DNA from: Capillidium heterosporum
Taxonomy: Eukaryota; Entomophthoromycota; Entomophthoromycetes; Entomophthorales; Capillidiaceae
Length of the DNA stretch: 64,000 nt
Direction: 5' to 3'
NCBI GenBank assembly: GCA_016630905.1
Contig: WBMQ01000011.1
Location: 992,001 to 1,056,000 of the forward strand
The position numbers and the translations under genes are program-made. Under the pieces are notes generated by a model. It was not told the origin of the DNA. It saw nothing but the letters and a program-made list of their open reading frames with translations, and ran no database searches. Positions 13,303-24,977 of the stretch are shown piece by piece (position 1 is the first letter of the stretch; every line of letters starts with the position of its first letter).

Positions 13303-14010
13303 AGCTTTGAGTAGGTTGAGTTAAAGAAAATTGAATGAAAGAAACAAAGAACTCAGCTTTGCTAGTTTTTAAGATTGAAAAATTGAATATCACTGAATCC
13401 AATGAAATATTTCGTTTGTTTAGATTTTCAGCTTTAGATGACTGCTCCAGAATAAAAAAATTTCACTTGCTAAAAGCAATCCCTTTGCCTTTTACCTTCC
13501 CATCTTACGTAAATAGGCCAAAAAGAAAAGCTTTTTGTCCAATGGAAGCGTACTATTTGTCTTTTACTTCCAAACTTTACATATATGATAGTTTTTTTCA
13601 ACCCTTGAATGACTTGTAGCCAACTTTTAGCTATATCTATCTAAATGAAAAGTTGTATAGATGTATACTATAACTCCACACCGTTTCAATGTTAAAAGAA
13701 TTAAATAAACCTATATTAGCTATATATATAGAGTTGGTTTTATAGTATTCAGGTAAAACGTATATGAAATTATCAGTCTATCAATTAGTGACACCAAAAG
13801 TATCAAATTCGATAAGATTTACATAAAGGTTGTCAACTAAATATCAGTTCGATTTATACCTCATGATGTCATAACAAACCCTACCTTTTAACATATCTAC
13901 AATCAAGGTCTTTGTATTGGATATGATGTAGTTGCATTAAATATAAAAATCTATTAACTTGAGAATTCAAAGTAAGTTGAATTATATCGTATTTTATTGG
14001 TATAAGAGAA
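13303..14010. repeat. Diverged segmental duplicate, copy B (upstream flank)
   Basis: Partner of 8827-9550, immediately upstream of the membrane-protein gene. The frame at 13335-13619 (94 codons) lies inside it. The corresponding copy A sequence does not preserve that frame, so I do not call it a gene. Confidence 0.5.
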
Positions 14011-15540
14011 AGGTATGTGCAGATGGGTTTATAAATGAATATATTTTTTGAAAGTATAAAGTTGTAATAGAAAAGTATTAAAAATCAGAAATACATAAAT
14101 AAATTTACTAAGAATGCCATATATATTACACTGAATACTATAAACTCCAAACTAAAGATGGAAAGCTGAGAGCCAACAATCTCAGGTCTATTTAGATATA
14201 TATAATCGTATTTAGTTTATTTAAAGGAAAAAGGGATTACAGGGAATCTGTACATACAAACAAAACTCTGGTGCAAGACTTGAGATATTTGCTTTACTTT
14301 GGATACAGCCTAACCACTAATCGGGGGGTGGAGGACGTCAATGCCCACATGAAAAAGTTGAATAGCTGAGTCAATCCAAGGCTTTATAGCTTTTTTACGG
14401 ATCAGAGTTATATCTATTAGCTATAACTACTGGTTGATGTTTATAAGAGCCTATGGTATGTTAGTAAGTACCGCTTATTAACTCATCATATCTCTTAGTA
14501 TACCGAAAACCTGAATGTAATGGCTAGCTATGATATTCAATATAATGGAGATTAAAGGTGGATAATAAAGTAAAAAATTTAAACTTTAATGAATCAATTA
14601 TATAACACAGCTACCAACAGTATAATAAGAAAGATTTACCGAGTCAGCGCCATACAAACAACTTAAATAAATCTATATTACGACATAGCTCTATTTTCAA
14701 GGGAAAAAAATGTATCGGTATCAAATAATATACGATTATGGCTTTAACTATTCTTCTCTTAGTCGAAATAAGTAGTTCAGTCTTTCCACGTTCAAAGCTT
14801 AATAACCAAGAGGCGATGGCATCTTCATAGTGTTATTGGATAATTTTCGCGTAATTGGATAGAAAGCCGTTGACACGTCTAGCTTTGCAATGAAGGTAAG
14901 TGTTCAAATCGATGAGCATCTTATTTGAATCTCCTACATCAATTCTAACTTGGGTTTTTCAACTTGAAAATAATAGAGGTTGTTCTTGCCATGGCTCGCC
15001 ATTTGGTCATAGTTGGAGTTTTGAATTTGATAGATACGCCTCCAAAGCTTTAGAAAAAGTTATTCTCGATAGATATGCGGTTATAAGTGAAATTTAAGCT
15101 CAAATACTTACGCTAAACCGGCCTACTTAAGATTCATGCTTTAATAAAATGTCAAGTCGATTGATGCTCTGGACTAAAAAACCAAGTGAATATCTAAAAT
15201 CCCCACCATTTTGACATACTATCCTTTGGATAACATCGGCATTAATTTAGCTCTTAGGTGGTTATCCAAATTAGTAAATTAAATAACTCAAAGCTTACCT
15301 TAGAAGTTGGTTAGGAGGTTGATTCTAATTGTAGTTTCATATATAAAAGAAAATATACTGATATTTTGGGCCTGTAGGCACGAGATTCTCTTGGTAGTTG
15401 TTGTAAGGCATCGCTGAAATAAAGTGTTGAGTAAGCTTGATATGAATGGAAAGTTGAACAAAGAAATACAGTTACTTGATAGCACAGATTTTCAAGTTCA
15501 AGTCAAAAAATGATATAGATTTTACCCAATGAAATGATTC
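14011..15540 (-). pseudogene. Possible third, heavily decayed copy of the membrane-protein gene
   Basis: Around 14638-14665 the minus strand reads VVCMALTR then a GTAAAT donor, matching KLLCMGQNR plus GTAAAT at an exon end of the gene at 11955-13302. The surrounding translation is full of stops. Only this splice-junction similarity supports the call. The extent is a guess. Confidence 0.3.
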
Positions 15541-18199
15541 AAGTATTTTTAGTATACATTTTTTGCAAATAGATCTAGGTTGCTACCAGTTTAAATGAAA
15601 TTTGCAAGGTTTGCAATCAAAATTTTGTTTGAAGCGTATTCCAAATAGAAATATTCCAATACAAATTATTAAAAAATATCGTATCTACTTTATTAGATAT
15701 TTAATCGGTGTTTTAAAAGATATATACATATAATAAAGGCGGTAAGTTTTACTAAGAGCAGCTGCAAGTAGCTTTATTGATTTATTAGTTGATAGTAACA
15801 AAAGTACCAAGCCATTGAGATCGGCTTAAAGTTCTGTACTGAATTTTATAATCACTTAACCTTTTGAATATACTTTTAACTTTCAATTTCAATACATTAA
15901 TCAAACCGTTTAGATAAATTCTAACATAAAAAGAACACCATAAAGCTCAACCTGAATAATGCAAATTGAAGTTTGCATCAGCAAATCAAATTCAATATGC
16001 TGCTACCTTAGTACCCCAACTCGATTTACTTGGTCCACATGACGCCTTCAATAGTATCTACTTACTCTGGATCTCAATGTCGCTCTAACAAAAGAAAACC
16101 CTCAGTGCAAAGTTGATAGAACCTAGGTTCAAATTTCAAAAAGAAAATTCGTAGCCAAAATCAAGAATTTTGAGACCTTGGATGATAGTGTCTCAATTTG
16201 TAGAGTTCTAGAGTGTTATAACTTTCAGCTCTATCGTGGCCAACCTAAATGTTGTTACTGATTCTTAAAACGATTATTACTGCTCTAGCCTCTTCTATAT
16301 ATTTATAATTGGATGTATATGGCTTCATTTTCTACTTGTGTGTTTCAATTTGAGATACTTTTTCCAAATTTATATCTTCAAAATTCTGTGACGTTTTCAG
16401 AAAACTTAATATAAACTTCAGACTTTATTGGATGATTGAGGCTACGCTTTTGATTATTCAATTAATTTCCAAAGTAGCATACCTTTCAATAAACTATTTG
16501 ATATAAAGCCCATATATATCTTTATTAACTATATATCTATTTAGTTACTTGTAATTCCATTCCTATAAATATAACTATTGATTTGTGCTTTCTTTTATTT
16601 ATAGTAAATATATGGTAGTTGATACTTTCAAAATAATTCCAATCGTATTTATTCTACCAATACACAACGATAATTAATACATACATATTTATACTTTTAT
16701 TTAAACACTGCTACTTGTTTAATTGAATATTTATTTCTATTGGATTTTTTCCCTAGCTTTCTGTAATGCTATTTACAGATGTATAAAAGACTATATATAT
16801 GACTAAAGCATATAGACGTAGCCATACTCTCTATTTAAATACACAAATTTGAATAAACTTTGAGCTGTATTAATATTTTTTGATCTCCATTGATTGATAC
16901 CCTTGTAAGTGAATATAGGTTCGCCTTCATCGTAATCAAGAAAGGAAAGCCGGGTCTTATAAACTTCCCTTTGAAGATACTTGGATACTAACCCAACAAG
17001 TTTTATTCTAATGGTATCAACCACCAGATAAAGATCTGACATATTTCATAATAAAACGGCTAAATGAGTGGTTTTTAGAATTACATTATTGCTGCGTTAA
17101 GTTTATAGGATATTTATATTATTCTTTAAGCAAGTAAAATAATGCGTTTATTTCATTATATTTTATAAATGTAATAGTAATAAAATCCAAATGAAAATTT
17201 TATTCAAATGTTTATTAGAACGATCAAAAAGTATAGATAAATGAAAAGTTAAAGCTATAGCATAAATATAAATATTATAATTTTTTTATGTTTATATTTT
17301 TGGCATTCAGTATATATTTTGATAGCTATAGTAAAAGTACAAGGATTAATTTGTTGCACTCAAAACTACGGTTTAGGAGCTTCTAAATGAATTTAATCAA
17401 GCCAAATAGCAAGGAAACTGGTTGGCTAATTTACATATGTGAGTATTGAACACAACACGCTTAAGTAACAAGCATGCAAAGAGTATTGTTAAAACCAACA
17501 CACAGTTAGGAGTGAACTTCAAGAAGATATCCAGCGTCGTACTTAATACGGCTTTATCATATTCAAGGATAAATATAGCTAAAGAGAAAGTTGCGTTGAG
17601 ATTCTATGTGACTTTAGCTGGATCTATTAAATTCTAAATTTGAGTATTAAGTTTGTAATGGTTGCTTTGTAGATATTGGAAATCATACTTCAATTTATTA
17701 TACCTCCATTCAGTTTGGACCAATTAGATATTTTGGTTGCCCAAGTTAGCTTATAGCTTAACTATATGTATAAATTTTCAATAATCTAGCCCACAAATGT
17801 ATTAAGATGAATTTATCTGACCCTTTTTCGAATCAATTGTATAACGTCAGGTATAGGATCTTTCCCTTGAAAGTAATTTTTGAAATCAAATGTAATCAAA
17901 GTATATATCTACTTAAGTTGGAATACTAAATTTGATTCAAGTGTTTGTAGTGAAAGTTCTTTTTAAACTGAGTAGTACTGATGCTTAAACCTTTATTGGT
18001 CTCTATTAGTGACGTTAGTCCTTATTACAGTAATCAGCCCTACTCTTCATAGAATCTAGCGATAAAAGTAGCTGAATTTCACTCTATAATTCCAATTTGA
18101 CGCGTTTGAATGCGATTTTGTAACTCTCAAAGATTATCAAAAGTCTATCGCATCTAGATTTTCTATTGGCTAACTGCTTGTTAAATCTACGGGATTGGG
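15541..18199. other. Gene-poor AT-rich stretch left of the piggyBac element
   Basis: Short frames (16803-17042 minus, 17446-17637 plus) have no recognisable similarity. The last about 120 bases encode a basic stretch on the minus strand (FNKQLANRKSRCDRL) that may belong to a relic interrupted by the transposon. Confidence 0.45.
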
Positions 18200-18203
18200 T
18201 TAA

Positions 18204-18217
18204 CCCATAGACGACGG
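18204..18217 (+). repeat. piggyBac left terminal inverted repeat
   Basis: CCCATAGACGACGG directly inside TTAA 18200-18203. It matches the right end 14 of 14 in inverse orientation. Confidence 0.93.
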
Positions 18218-18239
18218 CGTGTATGCATATGCATACACG
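18218..18239. repeat. 22-bp perfect palindrome next to the left transposon end
   Basis: Directly abutting the left inverted repeat is a perfect 22-bp palindrome centred on TGCATATGCA. The right end lacks an equivalent, though ATGCAT recurs near 20354-20367. It may be a transposase binding site; this is inference. Confidence 0.85.
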
Positions 18240-18447
18240 AAATATAACCGGAATTTTCTTAAAATTTAGCATATGTAACAGAAAAAAGCTTTTTGGAGTA
18301 CTATGTCCATCTTAGTATAAAGTACCTATATCTCATACTGTTTATTATTTAGTGCCCTATATGAAAAGCTATAAAAATGTATATTTGGGATTATAGATGG
18401 TATAGCTGAAAATACTCAAAGCAAAAGGATTTATCACATTGGCTGTA

Positions 18448-20075
18448 TCAATATTTTACTGTTTCGCTATGATGTCTTGCAAAACCTGTGCCTTTAGCAA
18501 TAGAAATTCTTGAATAGCAAGATATACACCTATTTTTTGGCAATCTGCCTTCCCCTGGGACCTCCTGTAGAATATGCCTAGGACCATTCCGATTAACTGG
18601 TTGTAAACCCAAGATAAACTTTACAATTAATCTCCTAAAGTCAATGATCTCCATATTAGACCTGATACATTCCTTATATAACCTAAAAGCGTTTACTACT
18701 GCCATTTGACACACAGTATGAAAAAAATCCGAGCATACCACTTGGCTGTTCTGCAGATATATGGATTGTAGGCAGCCAATTGGTCAGATATGTCTACATA
18801 AATCTTTTTAGAAATGTAGTCATCAACTACTTTAGGCTTTCTACCAACTTTTATAGCATCATGGATAGTTGAAATCATATAAACATCCTTTTTATCCTTC
18901 CATTTTAGGACCATGATGCCATTTTGATTTTGTTCTGCAGTTATATTCTCTTTAGCCAAAGTTGTTTGAATTACACTACATGGTAAATCAGATCTATTAG
19001 ATTGAATGATGCCCATTAAGTTAGTGTTTTTATGTAATAGCCTTTTAGCAAGTATCAATCTGGAATACTAACTATCGACATAAACTTTCTGACCTGCCCC
19101 GGTTAGATTATTCATCAATCTCAGAATTGCTTCACCAGCAAGTGGCTTTAATCAATACTCCCTTCCACAATAAATATATAGATCATAAGTGTAGCCACCT
19201 TTACAGTAAAGTTTAAAAATTTAATGCCATAGCGACTCTGTTTAAAAGAATTGAACTGACGGAAGAAGATACGGCCACGGAATCTCACCAAATTTTTATC
19301 AATACAAACAGTTTCCCAGGACGGTAAAGAAGTTTAAATTGCTCTACAAAAATATCCATAAACTGCTCAACTTTCCCTATAAAATAAAAGTAAATATATA
19401 CATATCATTGTATCTACCTAATCTTTGCCAACTTTCAATTTGGCTATTGTTACAAAGATGCAATGCCTTCATCAATTCTTCAAATCTCTCACGGGCCATA
19501 ATATTTCTACAAATAGAATACCTTCCAAAAACTATGTCAGAAGACCAATAGTCACGAAGGGTAGGTAGCTTGATAAAGCCCACTTGTAGTATAATATCCA
19601 AAGGCACAAGCATCTTATCAGCATCGGTGTCAATATAGACGGGATTAGTCTCATGTCCATATCGATTAGTTTCAGTCACTATATGGCTGAGAAGCTTATT
19701 AGTTATTAATAATCAGTATTAGTTATATGGAGTTTTACAATTTTCCATCAACCCAATGTTAATTCCAGCCTCAGGATCATGAAATGGCTCTCTAACAGGT
19801 TTAATAATATCTGAAGACCATTTATTAATTTCTATTTCTAGTATATTTGAGTCACTATCAGGGCCGAATTCCAAAGTATACACAGTATGTTCTTGGCTGC
19901 TCTCTCCATTAGTGTCATTATCAGAGCTGTAGCTTGCACTATAAACAATTGGTTCAGAGGTATCGTCATTGCTATTACCATCTTCATCCCCACTGCTAGC
20001 TTTGTCTTCGAATATATCGCTATAGTGTAGTGGATTATCATAGATTAGAGTCGTATTTTCACATTGAGCTGAAAT
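18448..20075 (-). pseudogene. Decayed piggyBac transposase
   Basis: In order on the minus strand: an acidic N-terminus (GDEDGNSNDD), NRYGHETNP, IKLPTLRDYWSSD, the first catalytic Asp region (ETVCIDKNLVRFRGR), YTYDLYIYCGRE, the second (KVYVDS), LAKRLLHKNTNL, WKDKKDVYMISTIHD and the third (KIYVDISDQLAAYNPY), then a broken C-terminal zinc-ribbon region. Breaks: frame changes after YRPG (about 19340), before GGYTYDL (about 19210) and in the T7 run near 18722 (each as if a base were missing), plus a TAG right after KVYVDS (about 19068). Probable spliceosomal introns lie near 19680-19735 and 19380-19425, and an acceptor near 20070. All three catalytic aspartates are still visible. Confidence 0.88.
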
Positions 20076-20423
20076 TTTGTAAATAAAGTGAAATATATAT
20101 AATAATATATTTATTGAACTAACATTTATGTATTTTCATTATAGTTTTTACATAATAAAGTATTTCATTAATTTAAATTCAGTGTATAATAGTAATAAAG
20201 GGTTAAAAACTTTTAATTTTATATAATGAAAATTATGTATCCTTTTAGCCTTAATCGAACATAAAATTCTTTAATAGAATTGATCATATATATAAATCAA
20301 CTACACAAAGAAGAATTTAAGTTTTCAATTTCTTTTGGACATTTCTATATTTTATGCATTCAAATGCATATAGTTTTTTTCAGATTTTTGGGGTCTGCTT
20401 TTGAAAATTTACCAAAAAATGGT

Positions 20424-20437
20424 CCGTCGTCTATGGG
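20424..20437 (-). repeat. piggyBac right terminal inverted repeat
   Basis: CCGTCGTCTATGGG followed by TTAA 20438-20441; the exact inverse of the left end. Confidence 0.93.
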
Positions 20438-20441
20438 TTAA

Positions 20442-22324
20442 GCTTAAAAGTAGACTTAAAGCATCAAAAATCTAAGAGGGAAGTTCAAAATGCTGTTTAG
20501 CACCTTACCTACTACAGCTTTACTACTTTCCAAGATAGACCGGCTTGGGCCATTGATTGCATTTACAATTTAAACAGGGGCATTATGAAGAGGAATGGCG
20601 TTGACTTTGGCTATTAAATCCTGATGTTGCATAACAAGTCGATTATAGCTACCTTGTAGGTTGTAGAGATCCCATCTCAACTTGTTCTTATGCTTGGTTT
20701 TGACTAAATAAATTTATTGTCCAAGTATACTGATTTGCAGTTCATTGATACATCTAAAATACTAGTGGTTTAGTTTAAAACAAATTAAAGAAACATACTA
20801 ATTCCTTCAGCTCGGCTGTACAATACCATGAAATTTTTCTTTCTCCTGGGTGGTAGCATTCTTGAATCTGGATGTAATTAAGATATGCAGGTGGGGATTT
20901 AGGTTAATGAACTGGGGTTGATCAAGGTTTTTGTAGCTAGTGATCTTCTCCTTAAGCTGAGTGATGATAGTTTCAAACTTTGGCTGGCTTTTAAAAATAT
21001 TTAACTAGTTACTGTTGAAGCGTCCGAAACTACTCTTCATAAACTCCAACTCTAAACTCAATAAAGCTCTGCTTTTCTTCAAACCGACTTCAACATTCTT
21101 GGATCTTCTTTTCTGTTCTTCCATATGAGCAATAGCTTAGTGTATCTTGATTTCTCATCAACTAATTGCTTATTGAAGTTACGGTAGTAGCCAACTAAGC
21201 CAGTCAGTTGCTTGACTGAGGTCTAAATAGGCTTGAAGTTGCTTAATCATTACTTTAAGATCGTCGATTCTATAGTAGCTGAAGATATCTCTTGACTGCC
21301 ATTAAAGTTGTAGTATGAGGTAGCTATTTTTTTTGTGCGAAGCTGAATGACACAAGAACAGTTGAGGTTTGTTTGAATTGACAATTATTAGTTAAAGCTA
21401 GAGGTAGGGCAGGAACTTTTAAAGACTCGTATCATAGAGAGTAGAATAGATGATCATTTATTTACTATCTTTAGAAGCTTACAAAGCTATAACTTACATG
21501 GAATTGTAACTATATTTCTGTTGGACTGATAGGATTCGCTTTTGTTGCCAATTCGTTGGTACAAAGATAGCTCTGAGAATCGGTTGAAGCAAACTACACA
21601 GTCAATCATCATAACTAACTTATACTTGAAAAAATAAAGAAAAGGAAAAGATATAAGCCTGGCTCTCTATCTAACTTTGAGTAAAGTTCAGTGAAGGAAC
21701 TATAAATTAGACGCTATGTATCATTTTATATTTCATTATATGCTGTTAGTATATTTTAAACCTTATTTCCTTCATCTGTACTAATAATAATACTACTTTC
21801 ATTCCTTTTATTGGTTTATTTTTCCAAATGAAGAGATATTTAGTAGAAATTTGCTGAGATTTGATTGCAAGAGATGCAGCTATAAGAGATATTTTAGAAC
21901 TGGAGGCTAGATATTTAATAGTTTTTATTTTGTATAAAAGAAATATAGAATAATCTTTTGGGAATTTCATCTCAAAGTATCTCAACTAATTTTTACTATA
22001 AATAAAGCAGTTTGGCAATCAGTGTACGAGGAACGTTTCTTTAATATTATCAACTTATTAGATATACTACAGTCCATATACGAAGCTTTACTGCTTACAA
22101 CTTGCTAAAATGAATAGTAAGTTTTAAGCAAGTATAGGCTTTCTGCCTATCAGTTAAATAACCTACTGGTTTTCAATCTGTTTAATTAGCCATACTACTT
22201 TAGTTTACTAACATGTGCAATTTTATAGTTGGAACAGCTTCACAAACCTACATCTTCAAATTCTAAAACGTCATGCCAATTCAAAAATTTTCATCTTTCC
22301 CAACCAAAGTAAGCCAACCCTAAG
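20442..22324 (-). other. Degenerate coiled-coil relic and spacer
   Basis: On the minus strand, broken frames between about 21100 and 20480 give heptad-like pieces (NLQGSYNRLVMQHQDLIAKV; QPKFETIITQLKEKI) separated by stops. It may be a dead coiled-coil gene into which, or beside which, the transposon inserted. The part from 21400 to 22324 shows no gene other than the upstream region of the EF-P-like gene. Confidence 0.35.
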
Positions 22325-23095
22325 ATGTTCCATCAACCACTTCGCACCATACTAAAGACGATAAATTCAACAATCTTCAAAAGATCGATAAAGACTGATG
22401 TCAATTTGGTACGTAGTGGTATGTACGTATCCATCGATGATAAAATATGGCATGTAACCAACAAGGAGCATTCTATTGCCGGAAGAGGCTCAGCAAAGAT
22501 AAAGGTAAATTGTTTTTATCAATGTTTATTCAATACAGTGTAGCTAGAATTAAATCAATTGAATGGTAGTGGCAAGAAGTTTGAAAAATATAAGCCCGGG
22601 GACCAAGTTGATGGTAACTAATTTATCAAGCATTTATATAGTTATTAATTGTGTAAATGACAGTCGTTCAGGTCAAACCAACTACCTACCAATTCCTATA
22701 CAGCGACGAGATGAATTCCCACTTACTCAACTTGGAGAACTACGAACAGATAAGTTTGCCTTTGACTAGCTTTACCAACGGAGAAAAGTTACTGCCCTAT
22801 TTACTAGGTAATTTCCCATTCTAAACGATCTACTAAATACTGTCCCTAATTAGATAATATGGAGGTAGTAGTTAACCAATCGGAGAACTTAGGACCTATA
22901 TCGTTCAGTTTACCTGATACCTACACTTATGAAGTTTTGGAAGCTAGTGAAGCTGCTAAACAGGCCAACAAGGGAGTAGCCAACCGACCTGCCAAGTTAA
23001 CTAATGGGTGCACTGTCAGTTTGCCCGAATTTGTAAAGAAGGGGGATAAGGTCATCATCGACTTGAATACTTTGAAGTACGTAGGTCGCGCTTAG
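22325..23095 (+). CDS. Bacterial-type elongation factor P, probably mitochondrial
   Basis: Four exons (22325-22504, 22544-22613, 22664-22807, 22854-23095) splice in phase to 211 residues. The first about 22 residues are basic and lack acids (FHQPLRTILK, STIFKRSIK), as in a mitochondrial presequence. The KOW-like domain follows (VRSGMYVSIDDKIWHV), then KLELNQLNGSGKKFEKYKPG, the OB fold (YQFLYSDEMNS, LENYEQISLPL) and the C-terminal OB domain (GPISFSLPDTYTYEV, KGDKVIIDLNTLKYVGRA). EF-P relieves ribosome stalling at proline runs. The tip loop reads AGRG where many bacteria have PGKG, so the normally modified position is Arg. It is not cytosolic eIF5A. Confident on family; targeting is inferred. 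Confidence 0.88.
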
Positions 23096-24009
23096 AAATA
23101 AATTGGTTAGTAGCTGTGAATATTCGGCGTAAGTGTATATTGATATAAGAAATGCATTAAATTTTTGTTTGGTAGTTTGAGTACCTCTTAATTTTTAATA
23201 TGTGGAACTATATATATTTATGTCGTCGTATCGAACGAAAAGTAATGATACTAGTCACTGAATTAGACATGAAATTTAAGCTATAAAAAGGTAAAAGTTG
23301 ATCCTAGCTTCTGAAAACTAAGTTTGATGCTTATAAGCCTCTTCAAACCAATTCCCATAGGCAACTTTAGCCCTCCTGTACCGTTATTTATATACTAATG
23401 CTGCTATTTCTATTATTTTCCTATGCTTTACAATCACGTCAAATGGCATATGCCAATAATCCAACCGTTTCCTTCTACATTAAGTTAAATATACTATCTG
23501 TAAAGCTAGGTCACAAAACGTTTGATTGTGCATCATACTTTAGATTATTGGATAATAACCTAAGCTTAGCAGAGGAAAAAGAAACTCTTATATTTAAACA
23601 TCAGCCCCCAAGTACTTTTTTCGTTAGAACAAACGAGATTAAGAACAAAGGAATACCATAATAATGGAAGCTCAACTTTCACTTTTACATACGATTTCTC
23701 CAAAGCTTAAAGATTTCAATATTTGGTTGCCTAATATATTTTGAAAGTTACTCTGCTCCATCACCACACCAATGTATAGCAAATAGGTATGGAGTCTGTC
23801 ACTTTAGATGCAATGTACTGGATGCTCCATGTAATATAACATTTAGGTTGTATAATGGTAACGATGCAAAATAAGCAGTCATATATTCCATAAGGCCTAG
23901 TAACAACTTTATAATATGTTAATCTAGTACATCTGTCTTGGAAAATTGATTGTAAAACCCTAATAATATCAAATATCTGATATGTAACAAAGAGTTCCAA
24001 CAGACTCAA
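23096..24009. other. Spacer downstream of the EF-P-like gene
   Basis: Holds the 3' flank of the previous gene and two short frames (23398-23661 plus, 23761-24015 minus) without recognisable similarity. The plus-strand one is 87 codons and could be a small gene or chance. Confidence 0.45.
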
Positions 24010-24470
24010 GCCCACTTAATCTACGACTACATCTAATTCTAAAGAATCTATATATAAGATTAAAGACCTAACCACTACGATTAAGCAACCTAAAGGAAAC
24101 TTGGCATTCAGTAAAGCAAAAACCAGCCACTATATTGAAAAGCATGACAATGCCAATCAATATCTAGAAGATCTAAAGTACAAGTACGATAATTTCTATT
24201 GATCAATAGCTAGTATAAAACAATGGTTGAGGATAAAAAGCTGTCTTGCAAGGATGTGAAAAAGCAGTTGACAGCTAAGTTTGAAAACTTGATCGACATG
24301 ATGAGTACTTAAAATGCAATCTAGGTGCTGGTAGAATTATAAACGAGCTACAAAAATGATTTAATCTTTACAAAAAGAGCTCATAAGTTTAAAGAAATTA
24401 GGTGCAGCCAATATATCATGATAAATTTTGTTTATTAGGAAACTATCATATAAAATTTAATACGGATAAA
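24010..24470 (+). pseudogene. Decayed second copy of the TRAIP-like RING/coiled-coil gene
   Basis: Translation gives YKIKDLTTTIKQPKGNL and QYLEDLKYKYDNFY, collinear with FKIKSLENTIKQMKDSL and KQLENLQHDYTNLY in the neighbouring gene (exon at 25192-25821). A TGA follows at about 24202, and KKQLTAKFENLID appears in another frame at about 24260. No RING part was found. Confidence 0.6.
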
Positions 24471-24977
24471 GTAAGCTTTAGTGCCAAGTTGCTTTATATA
24501 GTGTGAAAGACACTTCACACTATATCTAATCCATATAGTTTCGATAGGAATGGGGTCTATCACTAAGGAGGATATGACTAGTTTATCATCAAGGCTCCAT
24601 CTTGTATTTTAGTAAACCATATATATTACCATTAGTAAATATATCACCTTTATGCAGACTCAACAAACTAACTACCATGAACAATCCAGAGTCTTCAAAC
24701 TCTTAAGAGCATATATAGTGAAGATAGTAGTTTGCTCAAATGTTTCTTTATATACCTTCTCAGCATTGCGATTTGGAGAATACTAAAAGTTACGTATACT
24801 CCTTCAAACTATTGATCAGCTTCAAAGCTTTTATATATTTGGTTGATAAAGTTAAGATTTTAAACGTCACTACATAAAAGTGACGTATAGAAATAAGATA
24901 TATGGATAAGATTTCGAAAAGACAATAAAACTTGAACACATCTTTTATAAACACACTCCCAAATACCAGAAAATACA
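24471..24977. other. Upstream region of the TRAIP-like gene
   Basis: AT-rich, no supported gene. An antisense frame (24790-25026) overlaps the next gene and is a shadow. Confidence 0.5.

Larger units (their letters stand above)
18204..20437 (-). mobile_element. piggyBac-family DNA transposon, complete ends, decayed transposase
   Basis: The element is 2,234 bp. Both ends carry the same 14-bp terminal inverted repeat, CCCATAGACGACGG, and both are flanked by TTAA (18200-18203 and 20438-20441), the obligatory piggyBac target site. The interior holds, on the minus strand, a recognisable piggyBac transposase with stops and frame changes. The ends look intact, so the copy could in principle be mobilised in trans; that is inference. 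Confidence 0.93.

Noticed and set aside
13335-13619. 94-codon plus-strand frame next to the membrane-protein gene
   Set aside because: It lies in a duplicated flank whose other copy does not keep the frame.
18204-20437. A virus-derived or retroelement origin for the insertion
   Set aside because: TTAA ends, short inverted repeats and the transposase motifs fit piggyBac; no reverse transcriptase or long terminal repeats were seen.
22563-22769. A frameshift in the EF-P-like gene
   Set aside because: The open frames suggested one, but using the acceptor at 22543 and the donor after 22613 gives an uninterrupted, conserved protein.
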